This document shows, one piece after another, positions 1 to 7,777 of a DNA stretch of 64,000 bases. The stretch is taken from NCBI GenBank assembly GCA_027494055.1, contig JAOSJO010000026.1, forward strand, positions 191,094 through 255,093, given 5' to 3'. The stretch is from Anaerolineae bacterium (GTDB lineage Bacteria; Chloroflexota; Anaerolineae; Aggregatilineales; JAFGMM01). The notes under the pieces were generated by a model that was given only the letters and a program-made list of their open reading frames with translations, did no database searches and had not been told where the DNA came from. A program made the translations under genes and the position numbers. Positions within the stretch are counted from its first letter, which is position 1; each line of letters starts with the position of its first letter.

Positions 1-347
1 GCGTAGGAGACCAACGACTCGAAGGCTTCTCGATGGGCCTGGAAGTTGATTATGTCGCGGAGAAAAGCGATTTCATTGAAGTGAAACGCGCCTAGATAGA
101 TCACTGTGACCAGGATGAGAATGTGCAGGGTTCTCACCGCCAGGGGTATACCATTCTTCTTGCGCGCGTAAAAATATACATTCCAAATCGTCAAGACGCA
201 TAGCGCCCCAATGAGAAGAGGGCGGGCACACAAAAGCAAGAGGTTAGGGAGAACTGCCCAGGGTCTCAAGGCCCAGAAATACACGAAGGTGTATAGAAGA
301 AGTAAAAGCGCAAGGCCGATTTCGACTAATACGCTCTTTTTTAGCAT
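1..347 (-). CDS. Partial membrane protein, unknown function (3' end outside window)
   Basis: A reading frame starts at an ATG at 347 and stays open to the left edge (115 codons seen). A good Shine-Dalgarno (tgagga) lies just upstream. The product starts MLKKSVLVEIG and has three hydrophobic stretches at about residues 6-27, 38-62 and 75-95, so it is an inner-membrane protein. Base composition is clearly lower in GC than the neighbouring genes, and the gene is divergent from the next one. I do not recognise a family. The missing C-terminus may carry the diagnostic domain. Confidence 0.6.
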   Translation of the reverse strand, partial: MLKKSVLVEIGLALLLLLYTFVYFWALRPWAVLPNLLLLCARPLLIGALCVLTIWNVYFYARKKNGIPLAVRTLHILILVTVIYLGAFHFNEIAFLRDIINFQAHREAFESLVSY

Positions 348-532
348 GTGTTCCTCAGTTGTGAGGTGACATTATCTCTCCTTGCTATACTACACGCGAA
401 GAGCGGCTATTGCTTAAATACGTGTAGGGGATGCCGTTCCCGCCACTCGGTTGTCTTTGTCAGTCTGGTGGGGTATAAACCCCGCGTGAGCGCTCGACCC
501 CCAAGAGACCCGGCATGAAGGGAAGGCCCAGT

Positions 533-2701
533 ATGCGCAGGCGAATCGCACTGAGCTTGCTTGTTGCGTTGGTCCTGACGGTGGCGGGGCCGGTCGGCGC
601 GCAGCAGGAAACGCTGCGTATCGGGTTCGTGGGCTACCTGCTCAGCGGGCCGAATTACGACTTCGGCTCGCTCGCAGGGGCGCAGTTGGCCGTCAACCAG
701 ATCAACCGGGCCGGCGGCCTGACCGCGCCCGACGGGACGACCTATCGCCTCGAACTGGTGATCGAGTCTGCCGCCGACGCCGCGAGCGCCCGCGCCGCCG
801 TCGCGAATCTGCTTGCCCGCGACGTGGCAGCGATCCTGGGGCCGGACGCGGTGGAGCAGATGCTGCCCAACCTCGACCTTGCCGCCGACGCCGAAGTGCC
901 GCAGCTCACCTCCGCGCAGGCCCCTGCAATCACCGCGCAGGCCCGCTCTAACTTCGTGTTCCGCATCCGCGCCTCCGACCAGGCGCGCGCCGCTGCGCTG
1001 GCCGGCTACCTGGTCAACGAGCTTGGCTTCCAGCGCTTCGGCGTCGCGCTCACCGAAAGCCTCTATGGCAACGCCGGCATCGTCGCGTTCAACGCGGCGC
1101 TCGCCGACCTGGGGATGCAGCCGGTGATCGAGAGCCGCTTCGACCCCTCCGACCTGGACATGTCTGCCGACGCCCAGGCGATTGCGCGCAATGCGCCAGA
1201 GGTCGTCGTGCATTGGGGCAACCCCTTCCAGGCGGCCTTCCTGCTGCGGGAGTTGCGCGCGCTCGGCTGGCGGGGGACGTTCGCCTACAGCGACATCGGC
1301 GACACGTTCCTCAGCCTGGTCAGCAGCGGCGACCTGACCGGCGTGCTGGGGCCGCTGACGTGGGACCTGACGCTTTCCGACCCGGCCTCGCGCGCGTTCC
1401 TGGCCGATTACGTGCAGGCCTATCGCGTCAACCCGAACGAGCGCAGCGCGGCCTACTATGACGCCGTGCAGCTCATCGCCGCCGCGATCCGCGCCGCCGG
1501 CCCGGAGCCGTCCCTGATCCGCGATTACGTGCTCAACGTGCCCAGCTTCCTCGCCGTCCAGGGCGAGTTGACGCCGGCGCGCTTTGGCAACGGCGAGACG
1601 GGCGATAACGTGGTGATCGTCCAGATCGACCGGGACACGCTCATCCAGCGCGTGGCGGCGCGCTATCGCGGCGCGGCGTGCGTCGCGGGCTGCACGGTCA
1701 TGGCGGTCGCGGCGGCCCCCACCGCGACGATCACGCCGGTCCCGGAGGCGTCGGTGCTGCCTTCGGACACGCCCGCGCCCACTTCTGAAGCGGACGCGGC
1801 GTTCACCGATACGCCGGCGGCTGCGCCGCCCACAGACACGCCGACCGACATCCCGACCGAGACTCCGACTGACACGCCCACGCCGCCGCCGACCGACACG
1901 CCGACGACCGTCCCGCCCACGCTCACGCCCACGGAGACAGAAACCGCCGCGCCCACGCTGACGCCTTCGGCGACTCTGCCGGTCCCGCTTGTGACCGGCA
2001 CCGCGACATGGACATCGGTGCCGCCGGCGAACGTGCCGACCGCAACGCCGACCTTCCCGCCCACCATGACGGCCACCAACACGCCCGGCCCCTCCCCCAC
2101 GCTGACGCTCACCCCGACGCTGACCCTCACGCCGACACCCGCGACGGTGTTCGTGCAGACCGACGAGGACGTGCGCATGAACCTGCGCCTCGGCCCCGGC
2201 CTGGATTACGGCGTCGCCAGCGTGCTGCCGGCGGGCGTGACGGTCGAGGTGCTGGGGCGCAACGCCGACAGCACCTGGCTGCTCATCGAGCACGAGGGCC
2301 GGGAGGCGTGGCTGGCGGGCTGGCTGGTCACGGTGGCGGAGGGCGACCTCGACGCGCTGCCGATCCTCGCGCCGTGGGGGGCGACCGTCACGCCCGGACC
2401 GACGCCGGCCGGCGTGCCGATCCTGGCGATCATGTACCGGCTCGACTCAGACGAGGCGATGGACATGGTGCGCCTCCTGCTTTCCCTGGAGGCGACGTAT
2501 GGCGACCGGGTGCGCTTCGCTTACGTCAATGTTGACCGGGTGAATGACTTCGGCCTGTTCAGCCGGGTTTATGGGGGCGAGGTTCCCACGATTGGCTTCG
2601 TCGATGCGGCGAACAACCTGCGGCAGGTGATTACCGGGGCGCTGAGCGAGGATAACCTGCGCGCCCATCTCGACGCCTGGGTGGGGACACCGGACGAGTG
2701 A
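533..2701 (+). CDS. Secreted LivJ-type substrate-binding protein fused to SH3b and thioredoxin-like domains
   Basis: About 722 residues. A signal peptide (MRRRIALSLLVALVL...GAQ) precedes a periplasmic-binding-protein type 1 domain of the branched-chain amino acid (Leu/Ile/Val) binding family (about residues 25-380). Then comes a roughly 150-residue Pro/Thr linker, a bacterial SH3 domain (motif MNLRLGPGLDYG, about 540-610), and a thioredoxin-like tail (about 625-720) that keeps a cis-Pro-like EVPTIGF motif but shows no CxxC. I prefer the ATG at 533 because gggaagg sits in front of it; an in-frame ATG at 515 also exists. No permease or ATPase genes are adjacent, so it may act as a sensor or wall-anchored binder rather than as part of a transporter. 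Confidence 0.75.
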   Translation: MRRRIALSLLVALVLTVAGPVGAQQETLRIGFVGYLLSGPNYDFGSLAGAQLAVNQINRAGGLTAPDGTTYRLELVIESAADAASARAAVANLLARDVAAILGPDAVEQMLPNLDLAADAEVPQLTSAQAPAITAQARSNFVFRIRASDQARAAALAGYLVNELGFQRFGVALTESLYGNAGIVAFNAALADLGMQPVIESRFDPSDLDMSADAQAIARNAPEVVVHWGNPFQAAFLLRELRALGWRGTFAYSDIGDTFLSLVSSGDLTGVLGPLTWDLTLSDPASRAFLADYVQAYRVNPNERSAAYYDAVQLIAAAIRAAGPEPSLIRDYVLNVPSFLAVQGELTPARFGNGETGDNVVIVQIDRDTLIQRVAARYRGAACVAGCTVMAVAAAPTATITPVPEASVLPSDTPAPTSEADAAFTDTPAAAPPTDTPTDIPTETPTDTPTPPPTDTPTTVPPTLTPTETETAAPTLTPSATLPVPLVTGTATWTSVPPANVPTATPTFPPTMTATNTPGPSPTLTLTPTLTLTPTPATVFVQTDEDVRMNLRLGPGLDYGVASVLPAGVTVEVLGRNADSTWLLIEHEGREAWLAGWLVTVAEGDLDALPILAPWGATVTPGPTPAGVPILAIMYRLDSDEAMDMVRLLLSLEATYGDRVRFAYVNVDRVNDFGLFSRVYGGEVPTIGFVDAANNLRQVITGALSEDNLRAHLDAWVGTPDE

Positions 2702-2724
2702 CCGGCGTGGTTGAGGAGGGGGAC

Positions 2725-3597
2725 ATGCCAGGAGCCGCTGCCGCCGCGGGCGACCTGATCCTGCTGGTGGGCAAAGACCGGAAGACCTTCATCCGGCGGC
2801 TGGAGCCGGGCGAGAAGCTGCAGACGCATCGCGGCGAAATCCTGTTCGATGACTTGATCGGCGTCCTCTACGGCAGCGAGGTCCGTACCCACCTGGGCCG
2901 CTCCTTCTACCTGCTCTCACCGACCACGAACGACCTCATCCTGGACCTCCGGCGCGAGAGCCAGATCATGTTCTCGAAAGACCTGGGATACGCGATCATG
3001 AAGATGGGCATCCGCCCCGGCAGCGTTGTCGTGGAGGCGGGGACGGGCAGCGGCGCGCTGACGCTGACGCTCGCCACCATCGTCGGGCCAGACGGGCGCG
3101 TCTTCAGCTATGACCGGCGCGCCGACATGCAGCGGCTCGCGCGGCAGAACCTGCGCAAGGTGGGCCTGGATGCGCGCGTGACCTTCAAACAGCGCGACAT
3201 CAGCCAGGGCTTCGACGAGGCCGATGTCGAGGCGCTCTTCCTCGATGTGCTGTCGCCGTGGGAGTATCTCGCGCAGGCGCGCGCGGCGTTGCGCGGCGGG
3301 GGCGTCCTCGGCTGCATTGTGCCGACCATGAACCAGGTGCAGGAGCTGGTGCGCGCGCTCTATGACGGGCCCTGGTTCTTGGTCGAGGTCGAGGAGGTGC
3401 TGCTGCGTGGCTACAAGGTCGTGCCGGAGCGCATCCGCCCGGAGGACCGGATGGTTGCGCACACGGGGTATCTGTTGTTCGCCCGTGCCGTGACGCACCT
3501 CCCCGCCGGCGAGGCCGAAGAAGAAGACGAAACGGCGCGCGCTGCGGACTCAGCCGCAGCGCCAGAAGCGCCCGATTCGGTCAGCGATGATGTTTAG
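2725..3597 (+). CDS. trmI: tRNA (adenine-N1)-methyltransferase, TrmI family
   Basis: About 290 residues. The N-terminal beta domain (GDLILLVGKDRKTFIRRL) and the Rossmann SAM-binding domain with VVVEAGTGSGALTLTLA match bacterial/archaeal TrmI, which methylates A58 in the T-loop of tRNA. LFLDVLSPWEY corresponds to the catalytic D-x-x-x-P-W region of the family. An ATG at 2725 has a strong GAGGAGGGG Shine-Dalgarno and is preferred; a GTG at 2698 overlapping the previous stop codon is possible. The C-terminal 25 residues are acidic and Ala-rich. It lies directly between the binding protein and the M32 peptidase on the same strand. Confidence 0.85.
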   Translation: MPGAAAAAGDLILLVGKDRKTFIRRLEPGEKLQTHRGEILFDDLIGVLYGSEVRTHLGRSFYLLSPTTNDLILDLRRESQIMFSKDLGYAIMKMGIRPGSVVVEAGTGSGALTLTLATIVGPDGRVFSYDRRADMQRLARQNLRKVGLDARVTFKQRDISQGFDEADVEALFLDVLSPWEYLAQARAALRGGGVLGCIVPTMNQVQELVRALYDGPWFLVEVEEVLLRGYKVVPERIRPEDRMVAHTGYLLFARAVTHLPAGEAEEEDETARAADSAAAPEAPDSVSDDV

Positions 3598-3615
3598 TCA
3601 AGACAGGAGAGAACC

Positions 3616-5122
3616 GTGACCACCAGCATCGAACGCCTGAAAGCCAGACTGGCTGATTACCGCAGCATTGAGGAGGCGATGGCCCTGCTGAGTTGGGACC
3701 AGCAGACGCACATGCCGAAGGGCGGCGCGCCCGCCCGCGCCCGGCAGCTCGCGACTCTGAGCAAGCTCGCGCACCAGACGCTCGTCAGCAGCGAGACCGC
3801 CGACCTGCTGGCCGCAGCGGAGGATGAGGCTGCCGCGCTTGACTACGACGCCGACGACGCCGCCTTCGTCCGCGCCGCGCGCCGCGATTACGACCGGTGG
3901 GCCAAGCTCCCGACCGAGTGGGTGACGACGTTCGCCAGCACGACCTCGCAGGCGCACCACGTCTGGGAGAAGGCGCGCGCAGAGAAGGATTATGCCGCGT
4001 TTGCGCCGTGGCTGACGAAGATCATCGACCTCTGCCGCCAGCGCGTCGACTACATAGGTTACGAAGACCGTCCCTATGACGCGCTGCTGGACATCTACGA
4101 GCCGGGCATGAAGACCGCAGAGGTCGGCGCAATCTTCGACGACCTCAAGGCGGGGCTTGTGCCGCTGGTGCAAAAGGTGCTCTCGCGCGCCGGCCGTACA
4201 GACGATTCGGTGTTGCACCAGGCCTACGATGTCGATAAGCAGTGGCGCTTCGGCGAAGCCATCATCCGGGACTTCGGCTACGACTTCGAGCGCGGGCGGC
4301 AGGACAGGTCGGTGCACCCGTTCACCACGTCGTTTTCGGTTGGCGACGTGCGCATCACCACGCGCTTCGACCCGAACTGGCTCGCACCGGCGCTGTTCGC
4401 CACCATGCACGAGGCCGGGCACGCCCTGTACCAACAGAACGTGGCGCAGGCGTTCGAGGGCACCATCCTGGCGGACGGCGCGTCGCTTGGCGTGCACGAG
4501 AGCCAGTCGCGCCTGTGGGAGAACATCGTCGGGCGCAGCCGGGGCTTCTGGGGGCACTACTACCCGCGCCTGCAGGCCCTCTTCCCGGAGCAGTTGGGCA
4601 ACGTGGACGTGGAGACGTTCTACTGCGCGGTCAACACGGTGCGACCCTCGTTCATCCGTGTCGAGGCGGACGAGCTGACCTACAACCTGCACATCATGTT
4701 GCGCTTCGAACTGGAGAACGCGCTGCTCGAAGGCGACCTCGATGTTGAAGACGCGCCGGCGGCGTGGAACGATAAAATGGAAGAACTCCTGGGCATCCAG
4801 CCCATCGACGACGCCCAGGGCATCTTGCAGGACACGCACTGGTCGAGTGGTGGGTTTGGCTACTTCCCGGCGTACTCACTGGGCAACCTGCTTTCGGCGC
4901 AGCTCTACGCGAAGGCCGTCGCCGACGCGCCGGACATCCCGGACCAGATCGCGCGCGGCGAGTTCAGCGCGCTGCTCGGCTGGATGCGCGAGCACGTGCA
5001 CCGGCACGGGCGCAAGTACATGCCGGCCGAGCTGGTCCAGCGGGCCACCGGCGAGCCAATGCAGGCGCGCGCGTACATGGACTATCTGCGCGCGAAGTAT
5101 GGCGCAATCTACGGGGGTGTGA
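3616..5122 (+). CDS. Metallocarboxypeptidase Taq-type, peptidase family M32 (frameshift at the 3' end)
   Basis: About 500 residues, normal for M32. It contains the zinc-binding HEAGH motif (ATMHEAGHALYQQ), the family motifs TTSFSVGDVRITTRF and GVHESQSRLWEN, and HIMLRFELENALLEGDL. It removes C-terminal residues from peptides with broad specificity and is probably cytoplasmic. GTG start with aggagag upstream. As written, the frame runs on to 5292. The family normally ends near KFGELYGI, and here AKYGAIYG is followed by a run of five G. Removing one G gives IYGV and a stop at 5120-5122, so the extra 55 residues (which translate a REP repeat) are almost certainly an indel artefact. Confidence 0.9.
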
Positions 5123-5224
5123 GGATCGCGGCTGCCCGGCTTGCGTCTTCCGTAGCCCGCCAGGATCGCGAATCAGCCTGCGACTTTGTATTTACGCACG
5201 TTGTCCGCTCGGTATCGCGTTATA

Positions 5225-5340
5225 GTGTGTTTTTCGTAACCCGACGACTGAAGCCGTCGGTTAATCGCGGAAAATGGCAGGCAAGAAAATGAATTAGCCC
5301 GCGACTTCAGTCGCGGGAACCAAGAGGCGAACAGGTACGC
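5225..5340. repeat. REP-like double-hairpin repeat, copy A
   Basis: Two palindromes in tandem, ccgacgactgaagccgtcgg and cccgcgacttcagtcgcggg, are joined by about 45 bp starting ttaatcgc. Both have the core GACTGAAGTC. Closely similar units occur at 17651-17760 and 19635-19750, all intergenic, so this is a dispersed repeat family. Confidence 0.8.
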
Positions 5341-5428
5341 GCCTTCAGTCGTGGGATCAGACCGTCCCTGTCCATTTCATGGTTGAGGGGCACACAAGGT
5401 TGTGTCTTGGCGCGAAATGGGTGAGGCT

Positions 5429-5455
5429 GTAGGGCAAGGCATGCCTTGCCCCTAC
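5429..5455. repeat. Palindromic intergenic hairpin (second repeat type)
   Basis: Near-perfect inverted repeat around gcaaggcatgccttgc, with flanking guaggg/ccctac arms. It sits in the 470 bp stretch between the M32 gene and the next gene. The rest of that stretch (5123-5592) holds REP copy A and two copies of ccatttcatgg, and I see no gene in it. Confidence 0.55.
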
Positions 5456-5592
5456 GCGGTTGCCTGTCCGCCCCCATACCATTTCATGGAGAGGGTCTGC
5501 GCGGGCACGCCGCGCTGCTGACGTTCCCCCCTTTCGCCTGTGGCTCGACGGGGTACAATTGACCTGTAAATGGCGTTGAGTCAGGAAGTGAT

Positions 5593-6510
5593 ATGCGTTC
5601 GCCCCACGAATCGTTCAACACGCTGGTTTACCAGACCCTTGAGTCGGCGGCGGCCTTGCTCGAAGCCGGCCGCCCCGCCGAGGCGTTGCACGCCATCAAG
5701 GTGCTGGCCGAGATGGAAATCACCGCCCGGCAGCGCGAGCAGTACATCGCCCTGCGCCGCGAGATCGAGGCGCAGTTGGTCCACGATAGCTGGGTCACGC
5801 TGCAGATGGCGCACCCTGAGCCGCTGACGTTCAGCCTGCTGACTGAGGAAGTCATCCCCTATTTGCAAGCGCTGCACCGCGTGCACGAGCTTGTCGCGCG
5901 CCTCCAGGGCAAGCCCCCGGCGTGGGACCCCGAGATCCGCCAGCTTTCGCACCACTCGCCGTTGAGCGTCACCTTCGGCTACTGGCACCCGGACATCATC
6001 CAGACCATCCTGGATGTCGTGTTCGCGGAGCGGCGCGGCCCCGCGCGGCGCATCCAGGCCGGCGAAAGCCCGGCGCAGCCGCTGCTGACGCGGGTCAACG
6101 CCACGTACAAGCTGCTGGAGAAGGTGGTCCCGACCGCGACCAGCCAGCAGAAGAACGCGCTCGCCACCCAAATCCTGCCTGACATCGACCTGCTGGCCTC
6201 CAGCCCGGTCGAGGCGCAGGTGATCGGCGTGAGCGTGCGTGGCGACGAGCCAGGCCCGCTGCCCGAAGCGCGCGAGGCGACCGCCGCGACCGGCGCGCCG
6301 GCTGCGCGCCGCGAGCCTTCTGGGCCGCCGCCTGAGGACCTGCCCGAAGAGCCGCCCCCGCCGACCGCGCCGCGCTACATTGGCAGCGAGCCGGAGGCGC
6401 CGGTGCGCCCGCGCTATCCCCGCCACCGCGTCACCCGCCCGGCCCCGAAGCCGTATGTCCCGCCGGAGCGCACCGACGAGGATGAAGACAACGGCGTCGA
6501 AGAGACCTAG
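5593..6510 (+). CDS. Conserved hypothetical protein with disordered Pro-rich C-terminus
   Basis: 305 residues, ATG with AGGAAGTG in front. Residues 1-200 are mostly predictable alpha helix (LESAAALLEAGRPAEALHAIKVLAEM resembles a single TPR-like helical pair). Residues 210-305 are rich in Pro, Glu and Arg and look disordered. There is no signal peptide or membrane segment. It is convergent with folD and they share a terminator hairpin. I do not recognise a function. Confidence 0.6.
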   Translation: MRSPHESFNTLVYQTLESAAALLEAGRPAEALHAIKVLAEMEITARQREQYIALRREIEAQLVHDSWVTLQMAHPEPLTFSLLTEEVIPYLQALHRVHELVARLQGKPPAWDPEIRQLSHHSPLSVTFGYWHPDIIQTILDVVFAERRGPARRIQAGESPAQPLLTRVNATYKLLEKVVPTATSQQKNALATQILPDIDLLASSPVEAQVIGVSVRGDEPGPLPEAREATAATGAPAARREPSGPPPEDLPEEPPPPTAPRYIGSEPEAPVRPRYPRHRVTRPAPKPYVPPERTDEDEDNGVEET

Positions 6511-6527
6511 CCGGCGCGCAAAGCAAC

Positions 6528-6552
6528 GAGGGCGGCATACACAGCCGCCCTC
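6528..6552. terminator. Bidirectional terminator hairpin
   Basis: Perfect stem gagggcggc / gccgccctc with a 7-nt loop, between the convergent unknown gene and folD. Confidence 0.7.
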
Positions 6553-6586
6553 GCTCTGACTTACCGTATGTCGGTATGAGGGAACG

Positions 6587-7483
6587 CTATACCGGCTTCT
6601 CGCCCCGCTCAATCGCGATCTGTGCGGCGCGCAGCGTGTTCTGGAGCAGGCCGGCAATCGTCATTGGCCCAACGCCGCCAGGCGACGGCGTGATCGCGCC
6701 GGCGACCTCTTTCACCTCGTCGAAGTCCACGTCGCCGACCCACCGGTAGCCCCGCTCTGACGTGGGGTCGTCGATCTTGTTGCTGCCCACGTCGATGACG
6801 AACGCACCGGGCTTCACCCAGTCGGCTTTGACCATCTGCGCCCGCCCGACTGCGGCGATCAGGATGTCGGCGCGGCGGCACACGCCGGGAAGGTCCTTGG
6901 TGCGGCTGTGGCAGACCGTCACCGTGGCGTTGCGGTGGATGAGCAGCATGGCGGCCGGCATCCCGACAATGTTGCTCCGGCCCAGCACAACCGCCTCCGC
7001 CCCATCGAACGTCGCGCCGGCCTCTTCGAGCAGGATCATCGCGCCGGCGGGGGTGCAGGGCACAAACAGCGGGTCGCGGCCCTTCATCGCCAGGCGGCCA
7101 ATGTTGATCGGGTGGAAGCCGTCCACGTCCTTGTGCAGCGGGATCGCCCCAAGCACCGCCTCCTCGTCGAGGTGGCCGGGCAGGGGAAGCTGCACCAGGA
7201 TGCCGTGCACCTTCGGGTCTGCGCCGAGCTGGCGCACCAGCCCCTCGACCTCTTCCTGCGTGGCGTCGGCCGGCAGCTCGTGGCCGAACGATTCGATGCC
7301 CACTTTCTTGCAGCGGTTCCGCTTCATGCGGACGTATTGCTCTGAGGCCGGGTTCTCGCCAACGAGCACGGTCGCCAGGCCGGGACGGAACCCATGCTCG
7401 CGTTCCATCGTGTCCGTTGCCTCAGCGATCTGCTCGCGAATGCGCGTTGCTACCGCCTCGCCGTCGATAATTTTGGCAGTCAA
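6587..7483 (-). CDS. folD: Bifunctional methylenetetrahydrofolate dehydrogenase / methenyltetrahydrofolate cyclohydrolase
   Basis: 298 residues, the usual length for FolD, which interconverts 5,10-methylene- and 10-formyl-tetrahydrofolate using NADP. Family signatures are visible: the catalytic Lys region EQYVRMKRNRCKKVGI, GILVQLPLPGHLDE, the NADP-binding VVLGRSNIVGMPAAMLL, and the C-terminal TPSPGGVGPMTIAGLLQNT. ATG start preceded by a gagaaaagg-type Shine-Dalgarno. It is a single gene facing the unknown protein, with its own upstream region shared with the divergent pilin-like gene. Confidence 0.95.
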   Translation of the reverse strand: MTAKIIDGEAVATRIREQIAEATDTMEREHGFRPGLATVLVGENPASEQYVRMKRNRCKKVGIESFGHELPADATQEEVEGLVRQLGADPKVHGILVQLPLPGHLDEEAVLGAIPLHKDVDGFHPINIGRLAMKGRDPLFVPCTPAGAMILLEEAGATFDGAEAVVLGRSNIVGMPAAMLLIHRNATVTVCHSRTKDLPGVCRRADILIAAVGRAQMVKADWVKPGAFVIDVGSNKIDDPTSERGYRWVGDVDFDEVKEVAGAITPSPGGVGPMTIAGLLQNTLRAAQIAIERGEKPV

Positions 7484-7777
7484 GGCCCTTTTCTCCTTCG
7501 TGATTCAGAGTAAGCGACGTGCAAATATGAACGGACGTGAGAAATCGCAATTTCTAACTTATCCAACCCTGGCCTTCCTGCCAAGTAACAAATGTCCGCC
7601 CGTCTCGCGCCAACCGACACCAAAACGCCGTGCTGTCGAAAAGATGTAAATCAGTCCTGACAAAACCGGTACAAAGTCGAAATTGCTACTGGCCTGGAGT
7701 TGAGTACCATAGAATAAGGACTCATTCGACGCTATACTGGAGCAAAGACCGGTGCATGAGCACAAGGGGGTCTTCGC

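Noticed and set aside
407..2293. Long Arg/Gly-rich open frame antisense to the binding protein gene
   Set aside because: Low-complexity product caused by high-GC third positions of the real gene on the other strand; no ribosome site or family pattern.
533..2701. A complete branched-chain amino acid ABC transporter
   Set aside because: Only the binding-protein domain is present; no permease or ATPase genes lie on either side.
5123..5292. 55-residue C-terminal extension of the M32 carboxypeptidase
   Set aside because: It translates a REP repeat and follows a five-G run; the family end and a stop appear one frame away.
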